A stretch of DNA of 64,000 nt from the NCBI GenBank assembly GCA_002943765.1, contig PQWQ01000001.1:4127501-4191500 (forward strand). Direction: 5' to 3'. Below, one piece after another: positions 24,031 to 35,517 of the stretch. A program made the position numbers and the translations under genes. This DNA comes from Psoroptes ovis. Its lineage: Eukaryota; Arthropoda; Arachnida; Sarcoptiformes; Psoroptidae. Within the stretch, counting starts at the first letter, position 1, and each line of letters opens with the position of its first letter. The notes below the pieces were generated by a model, which had not been told where the DNA came from, did not search any database, and saw only the letters and a program-made list of their open reading frames with translations.

Positions 24031-26594
24031 ATGGAAACGTCAGCCATATCATCACCAAAACATCTGAATTCTTTGTTTCAATTATCAGAAACGAAATTAG
24101 AGCCCAATTATTCAATTGTAAATAATTTAAATAACAGTGATAATAATATAATGATACAGGAAACAGCTACAATGAATCAATCATCAAATGATAGTAATAA
24201 TATTATCAAAAAATTATTGTTCCAAAAAAATCTATCTTGGTCATCGAACAATGGTGATGAAATAGAACAGACAAGTCAATCGAACAATTTTTATGCATCA
24301 TTTCAATCTAACTCCATATTGCCCAACGCAACGTTTAATGGTGACCAACAGCAAAACAATTTGCTATTGAATGCAACCACTTTAGAATCTTTGGAAAATT
24401 ATTTAGTTTCGAATAGCAAAAATGAATCAACGATGACAACAAGTGAATTTATTTCAATTACAAATGATGATAGTAATGACATGAGACATTGTTTTAAATT
24501 CAATCTATTCAATAATGAAACCCAGAGTGAAATTTCGCAATCAAAACTGAATATTAGCAAAACTAATGATACTAATATATGCCCACCATCATCATCCGAA
24601 TCGGAATTATCCAGTCAACATTCACCACCATCTGCGCTATTGACTGACATAACACAAGAAACAATTACATTTGAACATACTGATGATTTCATTCGTAGTT
24701 TACAGATACCGTTAGATGTATTAGACGATTTAACATCACGTTTTATATTGAATATGCCTCAAGAAGAAAAATATGATCCAATAAGGATCTGTTTTCAAAT
24801 GGAAAATGCATTTTGGCATTATTTAGACTTTTGTTACGAACATAATAACCGATTACCAAAATTCAAATTCAAACGTTTTGCTCAAATAATGTTTACATAT
24901 GTGCCACGTTTGAGACAGTTCTTGGATGTATTTGATGATATCATAAATAAATGGATACAATATAAATTTTCAATACCATGTTCTGGAGCTATTATGTTGG
25001 ATGAAACAATGAACTATATTTTACTGGTACAAGGTTATGGAAATAATACATGGGGATTCCCAAAAGGCAAACTAAATCATGATGAATCTTTAATGAATTG
25101 TGCTGTTCGCGAGGTTTGTTTTCATTCCAATTAATTAATTATCATTATAAATTCTTCTTTATCATTAAATCAAAGGTTTTTGAAGAGACAGGATATAATT
25201 GCATGGGAAACATATTTGAAGAACAATATTTAGAGCGGAAAGTATTTGAATCGCGATTACGTTTATTTTTGATACGTAACGTTGAATTTAATTATGATTT
25301 TAAACCGCAAGCGCGTAATGAAATACGATCTATCAAATGGTTTGCATTAAAAGATTTTCCTCAGCATCGACCTGATCAACAGCAATCGCAACAAAAATCA
25401 TCATCACAAACGACAAACAATTCGGATAATGATAATGATAATTTGTTAATGCCACAAAATGCAAGAAAATTTTTAACAGTCATACCATTCATACCGGCAA
25501 TCAGAAAATGGGTTGAAAATGAAAAAAGAAAATTAAAATTAGCAAAAAAACGTGAGCAAAAACAGCAAATGAAATTGGCAAAACAGCAAAAGAAAGCTGA
25601 TGAATTAATGAATAATTTGCTGACAAAAAATGAGCATAAATGTATTTCACTGGGTTCATGTTCACCAATCAGTTCCACCAATGATGAAATCAATGATAAT
25701 GATAAATCTAACGCTATTGATGATGATAGTGATGACCAATCATTTAATCAATCAACAACATTCGTCGATGTTGATCTTAATAACATACTTGGCTATCGTG
25801 AGATGTATAATTGCAAAAATGATCAAAGAAAAAATTTAATGACTAGAGAACAGCGTAATAATGAACAAATACGGCAAAAACAAATGTCGCTATTATCAGA
25901 TGCTAATAATAAGTTTTTGCCGCAAGCTGGTCATTTAGAAGATATTGAACGAGCTTTGATTGAAAATTCTACTAAACAAATTGATAACAACAAAATCTCA
26001 CAATCACCTATATCATCATTATTACTTGGATCAAAGGATACTCCTTGTAAAGATAAATTGAACATTCTATTTGGATTAGCCAATCAATCATCATCAATGA
26101 TCTCAACGTATAATCAGCGACCATTATCATCATTATCTGTTAACTCACCGAATTGTAATGACATTGATATGGGTTCAATTATGAAAAAATCATCGATAGC
26201 ACCTAGCGGAACAAAGCGTTCGTCATCGATCAGTGGTGATTGTACCACGACTAATAGTGGTGATAATATTGATGCTAATTTGAAAACAAAATTTTCTGGT
26301 CATACTGTGATCTCTACAGGTAATAATTATAGTGATAATAGCAAAAACGTATCATCAAATGGCCCGAATTCTGACATTGAAACATCATTGAATAATTTGA
26401 CTATTAATTCAGCAACAACACCAAAAAACAACAGCAATAAACAGCCATTATCTTTGAAAACATGCCAGGTAGAATATCAGCAAAGAATTTTCAATAGTGG
26501 TGATTATAATGGATTGAATGATGAAACTGTTCAAATGATACATCCTAAAATTGAACAATTGTTGCAACAATTAAAAGCGGTCAATATGGCTTGA
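24031..26594 (+). CDS. DCP2: mRNA-decapping enzyme 2 (Nudix hydrolase)
   Basis: Exons 24031..25113 and 25176..26594, phase 0, 833 residues. DCP2 removes the m7G cap in P-bodies, committing mRNA to 5'-3' decay. The box A/regulatory domain begins at IPLDVLDDLTSRFILNMP (about residue 230) with ICFQMENAFWHYLDF, followed by the Nudix domain PCSGAIMLDE, WGFPKGKLNHDES and, across the splice, REV-FEETGYN, giving all catalytic glutamates of the Nudix box. The box B region (IRSIKWFALKDFP) follows. The C-terminal 400 residues are Lys/Gln-rich then Asn/Ser-rich and probably disordered. The family normally starts close to box A; here about 225 Asn/Ser-rich residues precede it. The in-frame GTG at 23998 is not a likely start. 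Confidence 0.93.
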
Positions 26595-27599
26595 TTGATA
26601 TTTGTTTTCTTGTTTTAAATAATCATCTGCTATTATATCAATTATTACCACAATGTCATGAATTTATTCTTAGATATGAAAAAAAAAATCAACAGCAAGA
26701 AAAATTAATTGTCAAATTCATGACCGAATATTCAATCAAGTCTTTCAAATGTTCATATATCGCCATTTTATCGTCATCAGCATTGAGAGAAAAAGAATTC
26801 CATTGATTCATTCATTATTACCTCCAAATTTTTTTTATGATTATTCAGACATTTGATTCATTTTTTTCATTCATTGTGAATTTGACATTTCATCATTTAC
26901 ACTCATACACACCCACACCTTTCGCCTATCGCTTTTGATTGATTCATTGATCAGGTAAGATATCTTTTCTTAGAATTTCGAATTTATTCATTTCTAATTT
27001 GAAATTTTGAATCTTTTTCTCCATTAATAAGTAATAATCAATTCTCTCATGGACCATATATCATCATTTTACTTTATTGCCGCCTCCATCTTTTTTACTT
27101 TTATTTTTTTTATTACTCAAAAATTTGTGTAAATTGTAAATGATGTGCAGTATTGTAAAATATTATTGTATCATCAAGTGTCATCATCATATGTAAAAAA
27201 AATAATGATTATCGATATTATATCATAAAATAATTATGACTTGTTGAAATGAATCATATATTTTGTATAATGTAAAAAAGTATACATAAGCATTGATTTT
27301 TGTTACTCAAACACACACACAAACAATCACACATTAATACACCGACACTGATTTATTGAAAGCCCAAAATTTCAAACTTTTTTTTAAAAGTTTTTATTAC
27401 TATTTCTTTTCTCAGAACAAACAATTAAACAAAACAACAAAAACTTAATTGATAATATAAATTTGAAAAAAAAATTAGAAAAAAACAAAAAAAAAAAATT
27501 AATAAATAAAAATTTTTCTGGTCCTTGGACCTTAAAAAAAATGTCTTGAAGATTTTTTTTCACCTAATTCGTTTTTAGAAAATTACAATTGATTGATGG
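26595..27599. other. Convergent intergenic region, DCP2 3' UTR and SLC37 3' UTR
   Basis: Tail-to-tail spacer with both 3' UTRs. It contains a CACACA tract near 27310-27330 and A-rich runs at 27460-27510. The frame at 26591-26806 has no family similarity. Confidence 0.5.
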
Positions 27600-29214
27600 T
27601 TATTTTCGAAATTTTTGTATTTCTTGATAACCAACACGTATCAAACAAATAATGGAAATCAGATCAAAAATCATTGATAAATAAAAAATTGAACTCCAAC
27701 CAAAGGTATCGGCTAATGGACCGGTAATTGCAGGACCAACAGCTGCACCAATTGATCCAGTACCATCGATAATGGCCGAAACTGTTACCATTGCACTTTT
27801 TGATGGTACTTTATGAGCTAAATTAGCCGATACAGCTGTGGTGATCAATGCATATGGTCCATTGATGAAAAAACCGGCAACGAATTGTAGTGAAAAATTT
27901 AAAAATTTCGATATTGTTGAAAATTTATGAAATAAAAATAAACTAGGAATGGCCATTGTTAAGAATAATATACACACTAAACCACTTGCATCACTTTTAT
28001 CGGCTAAAAATCCTGCAATGATCGAACCAATCATGCCACCAATATCGAACATAACTGAATGATATGCTGATGATGATGAACTCATTTTTGCTTATTAGGG
28101 TAAAATGAAAAAAAAAACAATGAAATAAAAAAAATAGTTAAATTCAACTGATAATATGCTCACAATTTTCTTCTAAAAATTTTGGTAACCAATTCAGAAA
28201 TATATATGAAACTGATTTGGTGAATGCTAAACAAATTGAAAATTCAATCACACCCGGTATTAATAATGCACTCAGAAAACCGATTGCTTCTTCATTTTCA
28301 TGTTCATTCATCACATGATTTTTATGATCTTCTAATGATTTCTTATCATTATGATGATCATTATCAATTTCATTCAAATCAATACCAATATCGCTTGGTT
28401 TAGGTATTAAGAAAAAAAATGTAATATATGCCATTACAATGCAAATAATGCCAGGCACAATGAACGATAAACTCCAATCATAATCGACAAATGCACCAGC
28501 AATTACTAGGCCAAGAATATTGCCAACACTTGTGTGTAGATTCCAAATGCCAAAAATTAATCCTTTTTTCTTTCCACCAAACCAACCGCCAACAATAGCA
28601 ACAACAACTGGCCAACCAGTTGTTTGCATAATACCATTTAATGATTCAACAATGATAAAAAATACTATCGAATGTATATAGAATGGATGAGCTAAACCCA
28701 AAATGATCGTCATTAATCCACATAAATTTAATGCAATAAATAAATAATAACGCATATTACAACGTTCAGCTATATAACCGGTAATAAACATGAACAATGC
28801 ATAATTTCCCCAATAAATTCCATCCATAATCGATAATATTGTTTTACCATTTTTACCATCAAAAGGTTTCCAATTATCGGTAGAATTTTCATTAACATAT
28901 AGTTTAGATTTCACTACAGACATTGGTTTACGTGATAAATGATATGTTGTATATATTAAAAATGTTATCACTAATATTATTATACGATGTTTCAACAATG
29001 TTGATTTATTTGTTGATCGGTGATGATTATTATGTTCATAATCATCATCATCATTATCATGACCATTACTATGATCGAAACGTTTACCATTATGGCTGAA
29101 ATTGTTATTATTATTAGTATTCGGATGATAATCATTGCCATTATCATTGATTAATTTCTTTACAATCAATTCATTAATGCGTAATTTTTTTCTTTGATTA
29201 TAATTTGATGTCAT
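27600..29214 (-). CDS. SLC37A2: SLC37-type sugar-phosphate/phosphate exchanger (MFS)
   Basis: Exons 29214..28164 and 28090..27600, phase 1, 513 residues. SLC37A1/A2 proteins are ER-membrane antiporters exchanging glucose-6-phosphate for phosphate. A His/Asn/Asp-rich cytosolic N-terminus precedes TM1 (IIILVITFLIYTTYHLSRKP). The family blocks YHLSRKPMSVVKSKL, GIMQTTGWPVVVAIVGGWF, GIWNLHTSVGNILGLVIAG and SLSFIVPGIICIVMAYI are all present, then an acidic central loop, and TM7-12 in the second half. The splice uses the GTGAGC donor at 28163, not the in-frame continuation, because the spliced product restores TM7-to-TM8 continuity. The SLC37A1/A2 subgroup is favoured over A3/A4 by the N-terminal blocks. 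Confidence 0.9.
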
Positions 29215-30510
29215 TTTATTTATTTATTATAATTGTCAATGAAAGAATAAATAATTATATTTTAATGTCAAATCAAATTAAAATTAATGGTGATTTATGG
29301 TGATTTACTAAGACTAAACTAAACGTTGGAAAAAATTATTTAGGAAACAGTGTAACTGTTGATTAATAAGATAATCAATTGATTTAAATACAAATGATTT
29401 AAATGTTTGATGATCGATTGAGACACTATCGCACAATCAATACAGCAAAATTGTCATTTGATTTGACATGGATTTTTGCTTCTTTTTTCTTTTCAAAAAT
29501 AACATTGAAAATAAAGCAAATTGTCATAAATTAATTTATTAATTAATTTCATTTTCATTTTTTAAAAAAATTACTTCTTGAAAAAAAATAAGCTGGAATT
29601 CCATAATATTTCAACCATAAATCTCTCTTATACACTGTATGTCTTCTAATTATAAATCAAAATGTTTCATATCTCAAGTGCTTTGATTAGTTTTTTTTCT
29701 TAAGATTTTTTTTAGAGATTTACTTTTACCACCTTCAATTATTTGTATCATCATTAATTTTTCTCAAAAAAATTTTGATTTATCAAATCATCATTATCAT
29801 TAATTATCTACAAATTATCATTATTATTCAATTGTTTTTTAAAAATCTTTTTGATTAATTGACTTTGCAATTAATTAATTGATTAATTAGAATTGAAATG
29901 AAATCCATTAGGAAAAATGTATGAATTGATATTATACATGATTCGATTGTTGAAGTATCGTAGAATAAGTAAAATATGAATGATACAAGATTGAAGGTTA
30001 TGCATATACTTTGCACATACTTCAAATTGATATTTTTAGCTTTTTTTTCAAATTTGAAGAAGCCTTTTAAAAATATCTATTGAAAGACATCGTTAAAAAC
30101 CTAGATTCTTTTGGATGTGAACAAGTGTATTGTGGATGAAAGATGAAGAAGAAGAAGACGAAGAATCACTATGAATTTATTTGTTTACAATTCAGGGAAA
30201 TTGATGCCAAAAATAACAGAAAATCATGCTTTAAAAATGCTTGTTACATTGGAAATAAACAAATGAATAAATGAATGAATGATTTCCAATTGTTTTCTTT
30301 TGCAGCTATTCAAGCATTAATTAAACCGAATTGATTGAATGTCGTTTTGGTCCATAGACATGGATTTTCTAAATATATAGATCAATCGATGATGATCATA
30401 CATGGTTGATTTGTTGATTGATATGTTGAAAATACGCCCTGTTAAAATTTTTTAACATTTTCTTTGATTTATTAGCCATTGTATTTAAAGAAGTTAAAAT
30501 TGTAACAAAA
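29215..30510. other. Divergent intergenic region between SLC37 (-) and sarcoglycan (+)
   Basis: About 1.3 kb of AT-rich DNA that should carry both promoters and 5' UTRs. No gene is supported. A GAAGAAGAAGACGAAGAA patch lies near 30147-30165. Confidence 0.5.
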
Positions 30511-32147
30511 ATGTCTATTATCAATCAGAATTTCAGTAATGATAATATTGATGATGATCATGAACAAAATGATTCATTGATTATTAGTAATCAACCACGT
30601 AAATGTTCAAGACCATCATCATTAATTTATGAAAATTATTATCAACCATCATCATTATCATTGATTATTATGAATGATAATGATAATTATAGAACATCAA
30701 AATCGAATGAAATTCTTGAAACACAGCTAGATAATAATAATAATGATAATATTAACGATATAATTAATGATAATTTTGTGAATGAAGATGAAAATAATTA
30801 TGAACAATCATTAATGAATAATGAATTGATGATTGATAATGATGATCAAACAAAAATGATGTTTATGATGAATGATTCAAATTCAGCAATGGTAGCAGCT
30901 CCATCAATTGACAATCAACAATATTTACAATATAACAAACAAATACAAGAAGTCGGTATTTATGGTTGGCGTAAAAAATTTTTATACATTTTATTAGTCA
31001 TCAATGTTGTATTAGTTGGCATTAATTTTGCTTTAGCATTTTGGATCGTTTCTATGTTAGGATTGTCGTCGGTATGTTATTTAATGATCAATGATTTTCA
31101 TAGAAATTAATATTATTATCATCTATAGAATGGTATCGGTTTAATTGATTTTGGTTCGAATAGAAATGATGAATCGTTCATCAGAATTCATGGTACAACA
31201 ATATTTGAAAAATTATTATTTGCCAAAAATTTACAATCATTTTCATCGAATGATGAGCTACGTATGACAAGTAAAAATGGTGACATTACATTTCGTTCAT
31301 ATTCCGATAATAATAATGATAATGACAATGTGATGAATCAAACAACTTCGACAAAATTAGTCATAAAAAATAATAAAATACAAATATTCACTGATCATTT
31401 TGAAGTTTATGATCGCCGAAAGACTTTGATGTTTGCATTAGATTCATCATCGCTTGATGACATTGATCCAAAGGCCAGAGTTCAATCTATGAAGCCTTTA
31501 CCTCCTTCAACAAAACCTTCTAAAGATGTATCAAGCAATCAAACTTCTGAACCATATCGTCAACAACAAATAACCATTCGTTCAAATGCAATCAAATATT
31601 CTAATGGTAATAATTGTTTTTTAAAAATTTTTAATTTAAAAAATTCATTCCATTCCTTTGAAAATAGACATGAATAGTTTAAGCCTGCCGATTTCAATAC
31701 AAACTCCATCAATAATCAATTCAATCGATGATGTGTTGAAATTATATTCACCTCAAAGTCAATTATTATTACGTGGACCAAAATCTATACATTTAGAATC
31801 AAAATTAGGTGACATTTCAATCGTTACATACAATAATCTACGATTACAATCGAATGGTGGCCGGGTAAGTTTTATTTTGATATTTTTCTCATTCAATTAT
31901 TGATTCAATCATCGATCAATTCATTTATCAGATTATACTCGATGGCCGAGCAATTTATATGCAAAAGTTACCATCATTCAATCAATCATCACCGCATACA
32001 TTCGGAGCTGATAATCATTATGAAGACGAATTACCATATCTTAAACCAGAAGTATATCAGCTATGTATCTGTTCAAAATCTGGCCGCATATTCATGTCTG
32101 AATCTGATCAACCATGTCATGTTAAATCATATCGTGATTGTCGATAA
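30511..32147 (+). CDS. Scgdelta: Sarcoglycan, gamma/delta type
   Basis: Exons 30511..31071, 31129..31606, 31668..31864, 31932..32147, 483 residues. Gamma/delta sarcoglycans are type II membrane glycoproteins of the dystrophin-associated complex in muscle. The cytoplasmic N-terminus is long (about 145 residues) and Asn/Asp-rich, then the family motif EVGIYGWRKKFLYILL leads directly into one transmembrane helix. The extracellular part has the repetitive beta strands typical of the family (SKNGDITFRSY, LESKLGDISIVTYNNLRLQS) and ends in the cysteine cluster LCICSKSGRIFMS...CHVKSYRDC. The GIYGWRK box and terminal cysteines are specific to gamma/delta/zeta over beta. The N-terminal extension before GIYGWRK is longer than in vertebrates. 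Confidence 0.9.
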
Positions 32148-32838
32148 ATAGCTAGCTTTAATTTTGCGGGAAAAAAAATTGAATTTTCAAATATTGAGTG
32201 GTTTACAAACCAAACACTAGATAGCGTTATGCGCAAAACAAGGCAATTGGTTACATTGGTCAATTGATTTTTCTTAACGAAACACCACGCCATCTATCAT
32301 ACACTTTTAAAAACTCGAGCATTTTAAAAAATTTCAAAAAATTAAAATGAAAAACATCATTATAATTACATCAATTTCGTTTGAAATACGCAAAATTTAT
32401 TACTAAAAATTATCGTCATCATCATCATCATAATCATCATCATTATATTGGAGAAATCGTCATAATCAATTATGAATAATTTGTAATTTGTTTCATTGTA
32501 ATTCAAATTATGATTTCATACCAAAATAAACACTGAAATACACAGGAATGACAGTAAATTATCAATAAATCTGATTTCATCTTTTGTGATGATTATTGAG
32601 AAGCTAAAAGCTGGAAAAAAATATCATCATCATCATCATATGAACAATGGAAAAAATTTATTTTTTTTTCTAATTTTGGAATTTCCCATTGAATCATTAG
32701 CGTATGATCAAACAGCAACAACAATCGTACGTTTTATTTCATTCATTCAATTATTATTATCATAATTTTTCGCATGAAATTCATTTGAAATTTATTTATT
32801 TTATTATTAACGTATTGTCAACGAGTGTGTGTGTGTAT
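32148..32838. other. Sarcoglycan 3' flank
   Basis: AT-rich 3' UTR and spacer with ATC/CAT triplet tracts near 32416-32440 and 32625-32640 and a short GT tract at 32825-32836 just before the inverted-repeat element. No gene is supported. Confidence 0.5.
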
Positions 32839-32868
32839 ATATTACCTTGTCCGGCGTAAAGTTAGGGT
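32839..32868 (+). repeat. Left terminal inverted repeat
   Basis: Begins ATATTACCTTGTCCGG and pairs with 34098-34125. Confidence 0.8.
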
Positions 32869-34097
32869 GACATCTATCTAAATAATTCAGCAATCGCTTG
32901 ATGTTTCGGGGCCAAATTTTCACCACTAGTACTGGGACTAATGCTTCATCGAAAAAAAAAAGAATTTTCGAATTTCCCTCAGAGATGACCCTAGAGTGGC
33001 CCATTTTAAAAAGGTCCAATAAAAACAGCATGATTTTGACAAAATCATCATAATTCCAGGATTCACAGCTTCCAGAATCCAAAAACAATTGTGGGAAATT
33101 TTGATGGGCCTAGGATATTCTCAGAAAACAGAAGAAAAATCGATGATATCAATCATCAGTAGGAGAAAAAGCTCAAAAATGATCGAAGACTAGTCGTTTG
33201 TTTAAGGGTTGAAAAAGACCCGAGAATCCGAGGAATCAAAAAAATGTTTCAAGAATGTAAGAGCCTGGAATGTTGGTGATCTGTTCCTCAAATTTGAAGT
33301 TCCTATGAGCCTTGTGTGGAACATAACACCCCTAAAATCAAAGCAAGTCAGATTTCGAAAAATTCGAATCCAACAATGGGACCCAAGACCAAATCACCTT
33401 GAAAAAAGATTGATGTCACAAGAGTTCACTTTGCTCAACACGTCTCTCAAAGTGATAGTGACACATTTCTCCCACTGAAAAATTCTGGGCCCCACTACAG
33501 CATACTCTTGTTGAAGGAAGTGGAAATTTTACCCAGTTAAATAAGAGCTAGGACCAAAATTTTTACAACAGGGATCGGGTGAGAGAATAGCATTCTCATC
33601 ATGACCATGGATATCCATGTCATCGTCTTTCGGCATCTCTGGCACGAAAATTAAGCAATAACAACCAAGGCCCATAGGACGTTAATCGGGACCCATGGCC
33701 CGTTCAAGAATGGTTGAAAAAGACTGCAAGGATATGATATTCTTCTTGATAATGTTTGGTTCCATGAAAATTAAGTTGTCACGTGATTATCCCTGAAAAA
33801 CTATTTTGACATTTAAAGTCGGGTCAATATGACCCAGGTCATAATTTTTGTGACCAAAACTGTCTTGTCTCGTGAAAATATGGATTTCAAGCATTCGATT
33901 ACAAAATTTAAATATTTCCAAAAATACTGCTAATTTGGTCATTTTGAACAGTTTGCAAAAGGGCCATTTTGACAAGGTCCCTATGGTACTTGGGCCTTGA
34001 AAATCATTTATAAGGTTTGAAGAAAACTAAATTTTATTATGTTAAAGTTTCGCTAAGAAATCTTCAATAGTTTTTGAAAAAATTGAATTTGAACACT

Positions 34098-34125
34098 CCT
34101 AACTTTACTCCGGACAAGGTAATAT
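34098..34125 (-). repeat. Right terminal inverted repeat
   Basis: Ends CCGGACAAGGTAATAT; inverse of the left terminal repeat with one clear substitution and a small difference at its inner edge. Confidence 0.8.
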
Positions 34126-35327
34126 GTTTTTCCATGTATCAAGAAATAATTTTTCTCGAAAAAATTTTTTTTTTGTTCAAAATTAAAAAATGCGGTCAGT
34201 GTCCATTTATCTAAATTTAGTCAAAATAAATAAATAAAAATTAATTTGAAATGTTCTGAGAGAATATAGATAGATATATAATTCATTTATTCATTCATTC
34301 ATTCATTCATTTATTTAATTTAGACTCAATTTAATTTCCATGTTATCCAATATCTTTGATATAATATTCTGTACAAAGTTTTATTAATATTATTGCTTTA
34401 AAAAAAACATGACAATTAAATTAATTTGATTAATCTAAATTTTGCCTTTTTTGTTCTTTGCCTTTTATTTTTTGGAATAGGAATAGAATCTAAATAGATT
34501 TTTTTTTCCTCCCATTATCATGTGTCATCCATTAATCAATAATGGTTTATTAAAAAAATTAAAAAATTATTATTATTATATTAATCAAGGAAACGGATGT
34601 ACAGAATGGAAATCATTTTCAATATTTAATATTCATTATTAAATATTACTCTTTTTTTCCATTATTCATGCATAAATAAATTATCAAATATCCTCGTTTA
34701 TTTTCAACCTAAATTATTGAATATTATTATCTTCATTTATAATTTGTTGGAAATTTATTTAGTTACACACTGAAAACTTTTTTCAGCGTCACGTCATATA
34801 TGAATTGAGATCAAAGGATGGTTAATATTGCAAGTTAACCTTCGAAATTTCAGACTTTTTTTCATTGCATGCAATTTTTTCAAATTTCTCGGAAACTTTT
34901 TCTCAAAATATTTTTTCAAAATTTTCCGGAAAAAAATTCATGAAACTTAAAAAAAAGAAAATGAGATGGCTCTGATGACAAAAAATTAAAAATTTAAAAA
35001 TTTTTTAAGCGCGAATTTTTATTATCATTTTTTTCGATATTTTATTAATTTGGAATTTATATTGATTCATAATCATGAAATTTAATTTGCATAATTTTTC
35101 ATTTCTATATTATATACAATGATTAATGTAATGTATTCCAGGTGTCCTAAATGATCCATATACGTTAATATTTAGAGGCTTATTAATTGTCAATTCTTTA
35201 ATGAAGAAACAAATTTGAATTGATTAATATTATTATTATGTTATGAAACATACGTTATTTAGCTTATATTATCCAAATTCCATCGATTCTGCAATATTTG
35301 TAATGAAAATATAGCGGGAACAAAATT
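34126..35327. other. Intergenic AT-rich DNA
   Basis: About 1.2 kb without a gene. It includes an ATTC tetranucleotide tract at 34280-34314 and long A/T runs. Confidence 0.5.
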
Positions 35328-35406
35328 TCTCTATCCAGGATTCGAACCGGGTCCTTTCGCATGACCTGTCGCAGATGCAGTCGTAACCACTGACCTATTA
35401 AGATAC
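35328..35406 (-). pseudogene. tRNA-like relic with Pol III A and B boxes
   Basis: On the minus strand the segment carries TAGGTCAGTGG, close to the Pol III A box, and about 40 nt later GGTTCGAATCC, a perfect B box. A T-arm-like hairpin (CCCGG/CCTGG, one mismatch, loop TTCGAAT) is present. The acceptor ends do not pair well and I could not draw a proper anticodon arm, so it is not called as a functional tRNA. A tRNA pseudogene or the head of a tRNA-derived SINE are both possible. It lies about 110 bp beyond the stop of the transposase-like gene. Confidence 0.5.
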
Positions 35407-35517
35407 GATTTGATAAAATTAGAAAAATTTTGAGTTTTGATTGAATTTAATGAACTTACCTAAAATTTAGTTTTCTTGAAAATAATCCGACAAAGTAATT
35501 CATCTGGAAATTTTTTT

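Larger units (their letters stand above)
32839..34125. mobile_element. 1.29-kb terminal-inverted-repeat DNA element, probably non-autonomous
   Basis: The left end reads ATATTACCTTGTCCGG-C-GTAAAGTTAGG and the right end is its inverse with C replaced by A, so the ends match over about 28 bp with one or two differences. TA dinucleotides flank the TTACC start on both sides, compatible with a TA target duplication, though the AT-rich flanks make this uncertain. The interior is clearly less AT-rich than the surrounding DNA and carries no long open frame or recognisable transposase block. It therefore looks like an internally deleted derivative of an autonomous element located elsewhere. The 93-codon minus frame at 32807-33088 crosses the left end and is not considered a gene. 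Confidence 0.75.

Noticed and set aside
32807..33088. 93-codon minus frame across the left end of the TIR element
   Set aside because: Crosses the element boundary and a GT microsatellite, with no family similarity.
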